Below are positions 24,498-34,864 of a stretch of 40,910 nucleotides of DNA, in pieces. Made by a program: the position numbers and the translations under genes. The stretch is from Pseudomonadota bacterium (GTDB lineage: Bacteria; Pseudomonadota; Gammaproteobacteria; Acidiferrobacterales; UBA6901), in the NCBI GenBank assembly GCA_021790335.1, contig JAJYEE010000022.1, positions 2,509 to 43,418 on the forward strand, written 5' to 3'. How positions within the stretch are numbered: the first letter of the stretch is position 1; each line of letters begins with the position of its first letter. Under the pieces are notes generated by a model. That model did not search any database, had not been told where the DNA came from, and worked only from the letters and a program-made list of their open reading frames with translations.

Positions 24498-24541
24498 GAT
24501 ATCGATACCGCGCGGGCCGGTTACCCGTCGGATGGAAATCC

Positions 24542-24572
24542 TTGTAATATATGGCGTTACAAAAAGTGTGAA
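24542..24572 (-). promoter_or_regulatory. alaC promoter with overlapping operator-like palindrome
   Basis: On the minus strand -35 TTCACA (24567-24572) and -10 TATTAC (24544-24549) are 17 bp apart, predicting a start about 40 nt before alaC. The inverted repeat TTGTAA (24542-24547) / TTACAA (24557-24562), with a 9-bp spacer, covers the -10 and spacer region, as expected of a repressor site. The regulator is unknown. The divergent Mth938-domain gene starts 91 bp beyond it. Confidence 0.5.
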
Positions 24573-24652
24573 ACATACTGGCGCAACGCCACGCTGTCAA
24601 TGATTCGGGCAGTGTTTCCGACGGACTCACGCATCGGGATTGGTTTCGAAAT

Positions 24653-25030
24653 ATGAAATTTCACCTGCAAACCGGCGACGGGGACAACATCATCCGTGGC
24701 TACGGCCCCGGGCAGATAACGATCAACCAGGACGTCTACAACTCCAGCATCATCGTGCTGCCGCAACGGGTCGTCCAGGACTGCCTGCCGCAACAGTACA
24801 ATGAACTGACAGCGGCCCACTTCGAAACCATCGCCGGACTGGGGCCGGAACTGGTGATCCTAGGCACCGGCCGGCGCCTGCACTTTCCTCCCGCCGAACT
24901 CACGATCTCCCTGATGCGCGCGTCCATCGGTCTCGATGTGATGGATACGTCCGCGGCCTGCCGCACCTACAATATCCTGATGGGCGAGGGCCGGCGGGTG
25001 GCAGCCGCCCTCCTGATGATTGAACGCTGA
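24653..25030 (+). CDS. Mth938-like domain protein (DUF498/DUF598)
   Basis: A 125-aa soluble protein of the Mth938/NDUFAF3-like family. The mitochondrial relative is a complex I assembly factor; the bacterial role is not established. Family features are the N-terminal GYGPGQITINQDVYNSSIIVLP, then ELVILGTGRRLHFPPAEL, and the conserved VMDTSAACRTYNILMGEGRRVAAALL. It is the only plus-strand gene between the element and the PilZ gene; it diverges from alaC and converges on rpoS with 29 bp between stops. ATG 24653 is preceded by only a weak Shine-Dalgarno. Confidence 0.88.
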   Translation: MKFHLQTGDGDNIIRGYGPGQITINQDVYNSSIIVLPQRVVQDCLPQQYNELTAAHFETIAGLGPELVILGTGRRLHFPPAELTISLMRASIGLDVMDTSAACRTYNILMGEGRRVAAALLMIER

Positions 25031-25059
25031 GAGGGCCCTGCACCAGGCCGGATCGCGGC

Positions 25060-26148
25060 TCAGAAGAGCGAATCGATCGAGTAGCCGTTCTTCTCCAGCA
25101 TCACCCGCAGCCGGCGCAACGCCTCGACCTGGATCTGGCGCACGCGTTCGCGCGTCACTCCGATGTCGGCACCCACTTCCTCGAGCGTGGAAATCTCCCG
25201 GCCATTGAGGCCGAAACGGCGTTCCACCACCTCGCGCTGCTTGTCGTTGAGTTCGTTCAGCCACGCCCTGATCTGCGCATGCAGGTCTTCGTCCTGAAGG
25301 ATCTTTTCCGGGTCAGGGGTTCGCTCATCGGCGATGGCGTCGAGCAGCGAACGCTCAGGATCAGCATCCAGCGGCGCATCCATAGACGCGATGCGCTCGT
25401 TCAGCCCGAGCATCTCCTTCACATCCTCGATCGGCTTGTCCAGCAGCGTCGCGACCTCTTCGGGGGTCGGTTCATGGTCCATCTTCTGCGAGAGGTAGCG
25501 GGCGGCGCGCAGATAGATGTTGATTTCCTTCAGCACATGAACCGGAAGACGGATGGTGCGTGTCTGGTTCATGATGGCACGCTCTATCGTCTGTCGTATC
25601 CACCAGGTCGCGTAGGTGGAAAAGCGGAACCCCCGTTCGGGATCGAATTTCTCGACCGCGCGAATGAGCCCGAGATTTCCCTCCTCAATGAGGTCGAGCA
25701 GCGCCAGCCCACGGTTCATGTAGCGACGGGCAATTTTGACCACCAGGCGCAGATTGCTCTCGATCATGCGGTGGCGCGCGGCTTCGTTTCCCTTGCGCGC
25801 ACGCCGGGCGTAATAGACTTCTTCCTCGGCCGTCAGCAGCGCCGAGAAACCGATCTCCCTGAGATAGAGGCGCGTCGCATCGGCCTGCACGGTCGCTACG
25901 CTGGCCTCGCTTGAATCTGCCGTCTCGGCAGCTTCTGGACTCACCGCTGGTGGTGCTGCTGCCGTCTCTTCCTCGGCTGCCTCGGCATCTGCTTCGGCCT
26001 CAGCTTCGGTCTCGGCCTCGGCTTCGGGGCGCGAAGGAATCTCTCCCTCGTGCTCGATTTCTTCCGGCGGCAGTCCGGACCCCTCTGCGCCTACGGGCCC
26101 AGAGCCGTTTTCTTCGTCCGTTTGATCGGATTTCTTTCGACGGCCCAT
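25060..26148 (-). CDS. rpoS: RNA polymerase sigma factor RpoS
   Basis: The sigma factor of stationary phase and general stress. The 362-aa protein has an unusual N-terminal extension: residues 30-75 are almost only Glu, Ala and Pro with an EAEAE repeat. The sigma-70 core begins near [21 protein letters not shown] (region 1.2). Region 2 contains [21 protein letters not shown] and [19 protein letters not shown]. Regions 3 and 4 end with the helix-turn-helix in [20 protein letters not shown]. It begins 2 bp after nlpD, whose 3' region typically contains a main rpoS promoter. RpoH and RpoD are excluded by length and neighbours. Confidence 0.97.
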   Translation of the reverse strand: MGRRKKSDQTDEENGSGPVGAEGSGLPPEEIEHEGEIPSRPEAEAETEAEAEADAEAAEEETAAAPPAVSPEAAETADSSEASVATVQADATRLYLREIGFSALLTAEEEVYYARRARKGNEAARHRMIESNLRLVVKIARRYMNRGLALLDLIEEGNLGLIRAVEKFDPERGFRFSTYATWWIRQTIERAIMNQTRTIRLPVHVLKEINIYLRAARYLSQKMDHEPTPEEVATLLDKPIEDVKEMLGLNERIASMDAPLDADPERSLLDAIADERTPDPEKILQDEDLHAQIRAWLNELNDKQREVVERRFGLNGREISTLEEVGADIGVTRERVRQIQVEALRRLRVMLEKNGYSIDSLF

Positions 26149-26150
26149 AA

Positions 26151-26987
26151 TCAGGGTTTCGGCAAGAATCGCATGGGGTCTACGGGAGAACCGTAACGAC
26201 GGATCTCAAACAGAAGCTCCACCCGGTCAGTACCGGTGTCCCCCATTTCCGCAATTTGCTGGCCCGGCCTCACCATCTCTCCCTCTTTGACTAGGATACG
26301 CTCGTTGTGCGCGTAGGCACTCAAATACTCATCGTTATGCTTGATGATGATAAGCTGACCGTATCCGCGAAGTCCACTTCCCTCGTAGACCACCTTGCCG
26401 GTTGCCGCAGCAAGCACGGGTTCGCCAAGCCGCCCGGCGATCACAACGCCGTTTTCAGTCCCGTCGGGGTCGAAGTGCGCCATGACTTTTCCCTTCGCCG
26501 GCCAGATCCAGGGGCCGACTTTGCGCTCAATCCGTCTTGCAACGGCCGTCCCAAGCGGTATTCGGTGCAGCCCGCCTTGCGCCCGGTCGGGCACCCCGGC
26601 AGGCACACGGTAGATGCGCCGTCCGGAGTTTTCCTTCGCGTATTCCCGCCGCGCCGGCACCGGCCGGAGCGGGGCGCGGTAGCGACGCTTCGGCGGGAAC
26701 AGGAGCAGGCGCTCTCCCGGATGGATTGTGTACGGAGAAGCGATGTGGTTCCAGTCCGCGAGCTCGCGGTAATCACGTCCGTTTTCCCAGGCGATGCTGT
26801 ACAGCGTATCCCCGGGCAGCACCGTACAGTAGCGCGATTCTGGGAAGCGCAGGGAGGTGGCGCGGTCACTGATCTCCGGACGGATGCGTGGCCCGCCGCA
26901 ACCCAGAAGCAACACGGCGACCAGCATCAATACACAGAAAATGGCCAGATGATCGGCGCGGCGACGCACGCAGGACTTAGTGCTCAT
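26151..26987 (-). CDS. nlpD: Murein hydrolase activator NlpD (lipoprotein)
   Basis: An outer-membrane lipoprotein that activates the amidase AmiC during cell separation. From ATG 26987 it has 278 aa, with a signal peptide ending in the lipobox LLGC (about residues 28-31). A LysM domain follows ([20 protein letters not shown], about 52-95). The C-terminal LytM/M23 domain contains [23 protein letters not shown]. Its metal-ligand His residues are mostly missing, as in E. coli NlpD, so it is an activator, not a peptidase. The start overlaps the pcm stop by 11 bp; ATG 27005 is an alternative. Confidence 0.95.
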   Translation of the reverse strand: MSTKSCVRRRADHLAIFCVLMLVAVLLLGCGGPRIRPEISDRATSLRFPESRYCTVLPGDTLYSIAWENGRDYRELADWNHIASPYTIHPGERLLLFPPKRRYRAPLRPVPARREYAKENSGRRIYRVPAGVPDRAQGGLHRIPLGTAVARRIERKVGPWIWPAKGKVMAHFDPDGTENGVVIAGRLGEPVLAAATGKVVYEGSGLRGYGQLIIIKHNDEYLSAYAHNERILVKEGEMVRPGQQIAEMGDTGTDRVELLFEIRRYGSPVDPMRFLPKP

Positions 26988-27633
26988 CCCGGACCAGCGG
27001 AACAAAGTTTACCGTCTCCAGCACTTCACACTGGTAACCGTCTTCGCTGTGCGTGATCAACTGCAGTTGCTGCTGCCCCGCTCCGACCGGGATTACCAGC
27101 CGCGCCTTGGGTGCCAGTTGCCCGCACAGCGCATCCGGCAGCTCGGCTGCCGCTGCGGTCACCAGAATTCCATCGTAGGGACCATGCTCCGGCCAGCCCG
27201 AGCCGCCATCGGAGAGTTTGAACCGGAAATTGCGGTAACCGAGATCCTGCAAGCGGCGGCGGGCGAGCCGCAGCAGTGGCTCGATGCGCTCGACTGAATA
27301 GACCTCATCGACCAGTGCCGCCAGAATCGCCGTCTGGTAGCCGGAACCCGATCCGACTTCGAGCACTCGGCGCAGCGGCCGGCCGGCCAGCAAGGCCTCG
27401 GTCATGCGCGCGACGATATAGGGCTGCGAGATTGTCTGGTTATGCCCGATCGGAAGCGCCGTGTCTTCGTAGGCGCGGCTTGCAAGCGCCTCATCGACGA
27501 AGGTGTGGCGCGGAACGTTCAGCATCGCCGTCAGGACACGCTCGTCGCGGATCCCCATGGCACGCAGGCGCTGGATCAAGCGCTCGCGGGTGCGCTGCGA
27601 GGTGAACCCTATGCCTTCCCAGTGTGCACTCAT
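26977..27633 (-). CDS. pcm: Protein-L-isoaspartate O-methyltransferase
   Basis: It methylates isoaspartyl residues in aged proteins so that they can revert to aspartate. From ATG 27633 it has 218 aa. The SAM-binding motif I is [15 protein letters not shown], preceded by the conserved [16 protein letters not shown]; motif II lies around [19 protein letters not shown] 27633 overlaps the surE stop as ATGA and is preferred over ATG 27645. It is part of surE-pcm-nlpD-rpoS, linked to stationary-phase survival. Confidence 0.97.
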   Translation of the reverse strand: MSAHWEGIGFTSQRTRERLIQRLRAMGIRDERVLTAMLNVPRHTFVDEALASRAYEDTALPIGHNQTISQPYIVARMTEALLAGRPLRRVLEVGSGSGYQTAILAALVDEVYSVERIEPLLRLARRRLQDLGYRNFRFKLSDGGSGWPEHGPYDGILVTAAAAELPDALCGQLAPKARLVIPVGAGQQQLQLITHSEDGYQCEVLETVNFVPLVRDEH

Positions 27634-28385
27634 TCGTGAATCCATCGATCAAGCCAGGACGCGACCTGGTCGAGCGCAGCATAGCGCGTCAGATCGACCT
27701 GCAAAGGCGTAATGGAGACGCAATTGCGACGGATTGCATGAAAGTCCGTTCCGGGCCCGGCGTCGGCCTCGGCACCGGGCGCACCCACCCAGTATATGGC
27801 ATTGCCCTGGGGATCGGCAGATCGCACCACCGGCTCGGCCTTATGCCGACGACCCAGGCGAGTCGCCTCGTAACCGGCAATCATCCCCGGTGGTACGTCG
27901 GGCACGTTTACATTGAGGATCGTATCGGCCGGCAGCGGTTCGCGCTGCAGTTGTTGCAGCAGACGGACGACGACAGCCGCTGCGGTGGGAAAATTGTTTC
28001 CGGAGCGGCCCGACATCGACACCGCGATCGCCGGCAGTCCGAGGAAACGGCCTTCCATTGCGGCGGCAACGGTGCCCGAATAAATCACATCGTCTCCCAG
28101 GTTGCCGCCGTGGTTGATTCCGGAAACCACGATGTCCGGCTCATACTCGAGCAGGCCCGTGATCGCGAGGTGCACGCAGTCTGTGGGTGTCCCGTCGACA
28201 TACAGAAAACCGTTGCCGGCTTGGTGCGCACGCAGCGGACGGGTGAGGGTGAGTGAGTTGCTGGCGCCGCTGCGATCGCGTTCTGGGGCTACGACGTCGA
28301 CATGCCCCAGTGGTCGCAGCGCCTCCACCAGACAGGCGAGCCCGGGTGCAAGGTAGCCGTCGTCATTGCTCAGCAGAATGCGCAT
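27630..28385 (-). CDS. surE: 5'/3'-nucleotidase SurE
   Basis: A metal-dependent phosphatase acting on nucleoside monophosphates and short polyphosphates. From ATG 28385 it has 251 aa and begins [16 protein letters not shown], where Asp 8-Asp 9 bind the metal. Ser and Asn ligands lie in [11 protein letters not shown] and [25 protein letters not shown]. The frame extends to 28424 without family support. It is the first gene of the stress cluster. The E. coli neighbour truD is absent, replaced upstream by a long gene-poor stretch. Confidence 0.97.
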   Translation of the reverse strand: MRILLSNDDGYLAPGLACLVEALRPLGHVDVVAPERDRSGASNSLTLTRPLRAHQAGNGFLYVDGTPTDCVHLAITGLLEYEPDIVVSGINHGGNLGDDVIYSGTVAAAMEGRFLGLPAIAVSMSGRSGNNFPTAAAVVVRLLQQLQREPLPADTILNVNVPDVPPGMIAGYEATRLGRRHKAEPVVRSADPQGNAIYWVGAPGAEADAGPGTDFHAIRRNCVSITPLQVDLTRYAALDQVASWLDRWIHE

Positions 28386-29198
28386 TCCGCGCGCGAAGAT
28401 ACATAAAACCGCGCGCAAAACCAACTAGCCTGCTGCCATCGATCATCCGGCGGACACGCTCCGGTGCACCGCGCCGCATCTGGCACCCGGAAATCCAGGC
28501 GCCAAACCCGTTGCAGCCAAGCCCCATCCCTGCGGTCCGACGCAGCCGCGCTGACCCTTTTCACCGCCCCCGCCCGGCCGGATTCCACGGTCAGCAACCG
28601 GGGCTATGATCCCGCTTCCCGTTCTGCCGGTACGCCATTGATAGATATGGCTCTAAACTGCTACCGCTGTTGCCAAAGATGGTCTTCTTGCGGGCCGGTG
28701 GACGCATTCTGGGAGTCGAGACACGCAATCGTCGGGTATCCCGACGGCAACGCAGTGGAAATAACTAGTCCAATCGATCCGGCAGGACGACATATTCCGC
28801 CGCCTGCGCCCGGCTGACCGGGTCTTTTCGGTCCGCATCGCGGGGCCCGGGCGATCCTTCGGTCAGGTCACGCACACACCGACGTCGCTGCGAAGTCCTG
28901 CAACGGCGTCCAGCCATTTCGCGGTTTGATCTGTCGGATTGCGCTGCGTCGACTTCGTACCGGGGCAGATTCATCCGGGCAGGCACCGAAACCCGCGCTT
29001 CATAGCGCCGGCCCGGCCGTGCGGTCGTCGCAGACCGCCTGCGGCAAGCCCCAGGACCCGCCGATGCATCCGGCGCTGCCATGATTGCGTACTGGTCGTT
29101 AATCCGATCGCCCAGGAGGATCAGGCATCGCCGCACCGGCCGGCGATTCGACAACCAGCTGCCAGCGCGGTCGGCGTGGGGAGTAAACGACGAATATA
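28386..29198. other. Gene-poor 813-bp stretch between surE and tRNA-Pro
   Basis: Open frames here (plus 28464-28817, minus 28765-29238) show no family likeness and poor codon logic, and the second begins inside tRNA-Pro. A short perfect hairpin CGTCGGG-TAT-CCCGACG lies at 28730-28746. The surE promoter should be within the first part. A structured RNA cannot be excluded, but none is recognised. Confidence 0.6.
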
Positions 29199-29275
<77 letters not shown>

Positions 29276-29386
29276 TCGATAGTCTGAGCCGAACGGCGCG
29301 CCGGCCCGCTTCCATCCCCGATTTCCGGAGCGGCCGTCCGGCGCCGCACCATGATACCCGAGAAATTCAGGTGGCGGAACTGCTGT

Positions 29387-29743
29387 TCAACCACGCAAAA
29401 GCTGCAGCACCTCTTCAAGTTCTTGGATGAGCTGGTTGATAAGCGCGGCGCGATGGCTGGGATCGCTCAGATCGTGCTCGACCACCAGCTTGTTGCGCGC
29501 ACCGCTGATGGTGAAGCCATCGACGTACAGCAGACAGCGTATCTGGCGGATCAGCATGACGTCGTGGCGCTGATAATAACGGCGGTTACCGCGGCGCTTG
29601 ACCGGTTTGAGCTGGGGGAATTCCTGTTCCCAGTATCGCAGCACATGCGGCTTGACGCCGCACAGGTCACTCACCTCACCGATGGTGAAGTAGCGCTTGC
29701 TCGGTATCGGCGGAAGCTCAAGATTGTCCGCGGGATCCAGCAT
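29387..29743 (-). CDS. MerR-family transcriptional regulator
   Basis: A 118-aa protein with an N-terminal MerR winged-helix domain (residues 18-85): [23 protein letters not shown] forms the helix-turn-helix and [19 protein letters not shown] the wing. A short C-terminal helix ([17 protein letters not shown]) should dimerise. There are no Cys-based effector ligands, so it is not a classical metal or redox sensor. It overlaps the ihfA 3' end by 26 bp. Such a gene after ihfA is common in gammaproteobacteria; its targets are unknown. Confidence 0.92.
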   Translation of the reverse strand: MLDPADNLELPPIPSKRYFTIGEVSDLCGVKPHVLRYWEQEFPQLKPVKRRGNRRYYQRHDVMLIRQIRCLLYVDGFTISGARNKLVVEHDLSDPSHRAALINQLIQELEEVLQLLRG

Positions 29744-30023
29744 TCATGTCCACTCGTTCTTTGAGTTTATGGCTGGCCCGGAAAGTCACGACTCGCCGCG
29801 CCGAGATGGGAATCTCTTCCCCGGTCTTCGGATTGCGGCCCGGGCGTGGGTTCTTCTTCCTCAGCCCGAAGTTGCCGAAACCGGAGAGCTTGACCGCTTC
29901 TCCGTTCTCGAGCGTCTCGCGTATCTTTTCGAAAAAGAGCTCTACGAACTCTTTCGCCTCCCGCTTGTTTAGCCCCAGTTCATTGAACAACGATTCGGCC
30001 AAATCAGCTTTTGTTAACGCCAT
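29718..30023 (-). CDS. ihfA: Integration host factor subunit alpha
   Basis: One half of the IHF heterodimer, which bends DNA sharply for recombination, replication and transcription. The 101-aa protein opens [28 protein letters not shown]. The minor-groove arm is [26 protein letters not shown], with the intercalating Pro in GRNPKTG. It lies 26 bp after pheT, the conserved pheT-ihfA order. IHF also often serves phage-type integrases such as the one in this window. Confidence 0.97.
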   Translation of the reverse strand: MALTKADLAESLFNELGLNKREAKEFVELFFEKIRETLENGEAVKLSGFGNFGLRKKNPRPGRNPKTGEEIPISARRVVTFRASHKLKERVDMNAGSRGQS

Positions 30024-30049
30024 GGATTGCGTCCTTCTTATGACTTATC

Positions 30050-32434
30050 TTATTGTCTTAGCCTTGCTCCCAGCCGAGACGCCAGGACCGCAACCACCTG
30101 GTCCATCAAGGTCTCAACCTCCCCTTCTTTAAGAGTGCGCGAAGAGTCCTGCAAGGTCAAGCCCATGGCCAAACTTTTTCTTCCGGAATCAATGCCTTCG
30201 CCGCGATATTCGTCAAAAAGCTCAAGGTTTGCAAGCAATTTGCCCGAAACTTGCGCTACGCAATCGAGCACGGACTGGGCCGAAATGTGCTCGTCCACGA
30301 CCACCGCGATGTCACGGCGGATGGAGGGAAAGCGCGAAATCTCGCCGAACACCGGTATCTGGACCTGTTCCAGTACTTTGAGCCACAGCTCAAACAGAAA
30401 CACGGGCCGCTCCAGACCGAGTTCAGCCTGGATCGAAGGGTGCAGGCCGCCGAACACACCGATCTGCCGACCGTCGGCATCGGTAACTTCCGCCGCCTGC
30501 CCCGGATGCAGGGCGGGGTGCTGGATCGGGCGAAAACGGAAGCGCTCGCGCGGACCGCTCGTGGACAACAGCGCCTCGACATCGCCTTTGACATCGAAAA
30601 AGTCCCCTGCTCTCCCCGACACACCCCACTGCTCGGGCAGGGCATTGCCCACGGCAATCCCCGCCAAGCTCGGATGTTCCTGCACCGTGCCATCGGTGCC
30701 CGGCAGATACCGGCGTCCCAGCTCAAACAGCCGCACCCGCTCCTGCTGGCGGTTCAGGTTGTGGATGGCGGCTTTGAGCAGACCCGGCCACAGGCTGGTG
30801 CGCATGGCTGCCATGTCCGAGGCAATCGGGTTCGCCAGCATCATCGGCCGGTGGGCAGGGTCGATCAGCGCCTGCAGCGCCGGATCCACGAAGCTGTAAG
30901 TGATCGCCTCCTGGTAATCACGGTCGACGAGCATGGTACGGAACCGGTCGGCGGGCACAAGCTTCTCCGTGACCGTCCCGGCCTGCAGCACCGCCAGCGG
31001 CCGTCGCGGAGCAAGCTTTTCATAGCCCGTGATCCGCGCCACCTCCTCGATCAGATCGCACTCCAGCGCAATATCGAAGCGCCATGACGGCGGCGTCACC
31101 CTCCAGCCATCCGCCAGTTTGACCGTCTTCATGCCAAGCCGCTTGAGGATGACTGCTATCTGCTGTGGCGGAACCGGTGCGCCCAGCAGCCGTGTCACGC
31201 GCTGCGTGCGCAGCCTGACTGGCGCACGTTCCGGCAGATGGCGTGAAGACGTCTTTTCCGCCACCGGACCGGCCCTGCCTCCGGCCAGCGACAGGATCAG
31301 TTGTGTGGCGCGTTCCAGGGCGCGCGCCTGCAGCTGCGGGTCCACGCCACGCTCGAATCGGTGCGACGAATCCGTGTGCAGGCCCATCTGCCGCGCCCGG
31401 CTCGCGATCGCCTCGGGCCGGAAATAGGCGCTCTCGAGGAAAACGCCGTGTGTCGCCGCACCGACCGCCGAATCCTGCCCACCCATGATCCCGGCGAGCG
31501 CACACGGACCGTTGTCATCGGCAATAAGCAGCGTGCCGGCCGGTACTTCCATGCGGTTTCCGTCGAGCAGAGTCAGCGTCTCGTGCTCGTGCGCATGGCG
31601 CACCGTGATTGCGCCGGAAAGTCTGTCCAGATCGAAGGCATGCAACGGCTGGCCGAGCTCGAGCATGACATAGTTCGTGACATCCACGACCGGGTGGATG
31701 CTGCGCACACCGCTGCGTCGCAGGCGCTCACGCATCCACAACGGTGTTGTGGCCGCCGCGTCAATGCCCTCGATCGCCCGGCCGAGATAGCGCGGGCAAT
31801 CCTGCCGGGCATGGATCGTCACCTTGATCTGCCGCCTGCTGTGCGCCTTTGCCGGCTTCACTGGCGGAGCGTGCAGCGTGGCGCCCGTCAGGGCCGCCAG
31901 CTCGCGCGCAAGCCCCGCCACGCTCAGGCAATCGCCGCGGTTGGGAGTCAGGTCCAGCTCGATCTGATGGTCATCCCGGCCCAGGATTTCGCTCAAGGCC
32001 GCACCCGTGCGCGTTCCGGGATCGAGCTCCATCAGGCCTTCAGCGGCTTCCGCGAGCCCGAGATCCTTGGCCGAACAGAGCATGCCCTGCGATGCGATGC
32101 CACGGATCTCGCTGCGCTCGATGCGGATACCGCCCGGCAACTCCGCGCCCGGTAGCGCCACCGGCGCCTTGAGACCGGCCACGGCGTTACTGGCGCCGCA
32201 GACGATGCTGAGCGTGCGGCCCTTGCCAACGCGCACCGTGCATACCCGCAGGCGATCGGCGGCGGGATGGGGTTCAGCCGAAATGATCTCTCCGACGACG
32301 ACCTGCTCGAGTTCCGGAGCAACCGGAAGCAGCGCATCGACGGCAAGACCGGCCATGGTCAGACGCTCAGCGAGCACATCGCTTGGCATCCGGGTCGGAA
32401 TCCACTCGCGCAGCCACTGTTCGCTGATTTTCAT
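30050..32434 (-). CDS. pheT: Phenylalanine--tRNA ligase beta subunit
   Basis: The large subunit of the alpha2-beta2 synthetase that charges tRNA-Phe. At 794 aa it has the normal length. The tRNA-binding OB domain is at about 39-150 (EQVVVGEIISAEPHPAADRLRVC), followed by B3/B4 editing and B5 domains (QRVTRLLGAPVPPQQIAVILKRLGM), a catalytic-like domain, and the C-terminal ferredoxin-fold anticodon-binding domain (FPSIRRDIAVVVDEHISAQSVLD). The gap to pheS is 115 bp. Confidence 0.98.
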   Translation of the reverse strand: MKISEQWLREWIPTRMPSDVLAERLTMAGLAVDALLPVAPELEQVVVGEIISAEPHPAADRLRVCTVRVGKGRTLSIVCGASNAVAGLKAPVALPGAELPGGIRIERSEIRGIASQGMLCSAKDLGLAEAAEGLMELDPGTRTGAALSEILGRDDHQIELDLTPNRGDCLSVAGLARELAALTGATLHAPPVKPAKAHSRRQIKVTIHARQDCPRYLGRAIEGIDAAATTPLWMRERLRRSGVRSIHPVVDVTNYVMLELGQPLHAFDLDRLSGAITVRHAHEHETLTLLDGNRMEVPAGTLLIADDNGPCALAGIMGGQDSAVGAATHGVFLESAYFRPEAIASRARQMGLHTDSSHRFERGVDPQLQARALERATQLILSLAGGRAGPVAEKTSSRHLPERAPVRLRTQRVTRLLGAPVPPQQIAVILKRLGMKTVKLADGWRVTPPSWRFDIALECDLIEEVARITGYEKLAPRRPLAVLQAGTVTEKLVPADRFRTMLVDRDYQEAITYSFVDPALQALIDPAHRPMMLANPIASDMAAMRTSLWPGLLKAAIHNLNRQQERVRLFELGRRYLPGTDGTVQEHPSLAGIAVGNALPEQWGVSGRAGDFFDVKGDVEALLSTSGPRERFRFRPIQHPALHPGQAAEVTDADGRQIGVFGGLHPSIQAELGLERPVFLFELWLKVLEQVQIPVFGEISRFPSIRRDIAVVVDEHISAQSVLDCVAQVSGKLLANLELFDEYRGEGIDSGRKSLAMGLTLQDSSRTLKEGEVETLMDQVVAVLASRLGARLRQ

Positions 32435-32549
32435 GGTTCGGTGCTTGCTTGTCGTTTTTCTTCACACTTCCGGATACCGGCAGCGGCGGCGCCGGCCTGC
32501 CTGCCAGCATTAGGCTGGCGCGCACCGGGATCGCGCGCTGCCTCGATGC

Positions 32550-33629
<1,080 letters not shown>

Positions 33630-33680
33630 TCATTATGCAGACCGTGCATGGCAGTCACGCTGCCGTGCACGTGCCGGCAA

Positions 33681-34037
33681 CTACGAGAGACTGGCCTTGG
33701 CTTTTTCCGCCAGCGCGGAAAAGGCATGCTTGTCGTGGACTGCGATGTCGGCCAGGACCTTGCGATCGACGGCAATCGCCGCGCGCTGCAGGCCGTTGAT
33801 GAACCGGCTGTAGCTCAGGCCGCATTCCCGCGCCGCCGCGTTTATGCGTGCAATCCACAGTGCGCGAAAATCACGCTTGCGCACGCGCCGGTCGCGATAA
33901 GCGTATTGTCCGGCCTTGTCGACCGCCTGCTTGGCGACGCGGTACACCTTGCGTCGCGCATTAAAATAGCCCTTGGCACGACCCAGCACCTTCTTGTGGC
34001 GTGCATGGGCAGTAACTCCGCGTTTAACTCGTGGCAT
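33681..34037 (-). CDS. rplT: 50S ribosomal protein L20
   Basis: A 118-aa primary 23S rRNA-binding protein needed for early large-subunit assembly. It opens [30 protein letters not shown], the basic N-terminal extension, and contains [21 protein letters not shown] in the globular half. In E. coli L20 represses translation of rpmI and itself. It lies 11 bp after rpmI. Confidence 0.98.
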   Translation of the reverse strand: MPRVKRGVTAHARHKKVLGRAKGYFNARRKVYRVAKQAVDKAGQYAYRDRRVRKRDFRALWIARINAAARECGLSYSRFINGLQRAAIAVDRKVLADIAVHDKHAFSALAEKAKASLS

Positions 34038-34048
34038 GGTTCACCCCC

Positions 34049-34246
34049 TCAGACGTACGGCAGCATGCGCCGCACAAGCGCGACATCGGATCCGTGCACC
34101 TGCATCGTGCCACGCAGATGACGCTTACGTTTGGTCGGCTTCTTCGTCAGGATATGACGCACATGCGAGTGTCCGGTCTTGTAATTCCCGCTCGCAGTCT
34201 TGCGGAACCGCTTGGCGGCCCCACGGTTGGTCTTCAGCTTCGGCAT
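34049..34246 (-). CDS. rpmI: 50S ribosomal protein L35
   Basis: A 65-aa basic large-subunit protein, [20 protein letters not shown] at the start and [22 protein letters not shown] at the end, both family-typical. ATG 34246. An 85-bp gap separates it from infC; in E. coli the matching leader is where L20 acts, but no clear L20-binding fold was identified here. Confidence 0.98.
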   Translation of the reverse strand: MPKLKTNRGAAKRFRKTASGNYKTGHSHVRHILTKKPTKRKRHLRGTMQVHGSDVALVRRMLPYV

Positions 34247-34331
34247 TTCGTACTCCGCATTCTCACGCTGGAACCCTTCCGTTGGAGGAGGCTTCCGGCG
34301 CTACAGGTTGGACCGCCCGCTAGGTGCGGTC

Positions 34332-34847
34332 TTATCGTTTGGGGTTGACCACCATGACCATCTGCCGGCCTTCCAGGCGCGGATACTGCTCTATCGTTCC
34401 GACTTCCTTGAGGTCCGCTTCGATACGCTTCAGCAGCTGCATACCCAGCTCCTGGTGAGCCATCTCACGGCCTCGAAAACGCAGAGTGATCTTGGCCTTG
34501 TCCCCGTTCTCCAGGAAACGTATCAGGTTGCGCAGTTTGACCTGATAATCTCCGACGTCCGTCCCGGGACGAAACTTCACTTCCTTGATCTGGATCTGTT
34601 TCTGCTTGCGCTTCGCCGCGTGCTTGCGCTTGCTCTCTTCATACTGAAACTTGCCGTAGTTCATGATACGGCAAACCGGCGGCGAAACGTTGGGCGAAAT
34701 TTCAACCAGATCCAAGCCCTCCACCACCGCCATCTGTCTGGCTTCGGCGGTTGAAACCACGCCTATTTGTTTTCCGTCAGCACCGATCAATCGCACGTTT
34801 GGCGCTTTGATCTGCTCGTTCAGGCGTGTCTCTTTATCTGCAGCGAT
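34332..34847 (-). CDS. infC: Translation initiation factor IF-3
   Basis: It binds the 30S subunit, checks the start codon and prevents early subunit joining. No ATG fits; the family N-terminus ([22 protein letters not shown]) starts at ATC 34845-34847, preceded by GGAGG at a nine-base distance. infC in E. coli starts with AUU, which lets IF-3 repress itself; ATC would serve the same way. This gives 171 aa. Seen parts: [22 protein letters not shown] (end of the N domain), the Lys-rich linker [20 protein letters not shown], and [21 protein letters not shown]. The start lies 17 bp after the thrS stop. Confidence 0.95.
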   Translation of the reverse strand: MAADKETRLNEQIKAPNVRLIGADGKQIGVVSTAEARQMAVVEGLDLVEISPNVSPPVCRIMNYGKFQYEESKRKHAAKRKQKQIQIKEVKFRPGTDVGDYQVKLRNLIRFLENGDKAKITLRFRGREMAHQELGMQLLKRIEADLKEVGTIEQYPRLEGRQMVMVVNPKR

Positions 34848-34864
34848 AGGTCTAACCCTCCGTT

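Noticed and set aside
28730-28746. Perfect hairpin CGTCGGG-TAT-CCCGACG as a terminator
   Set aside because: There is no U tract on either side and no gene end nearby, so it is left as an unexplained hairpin.
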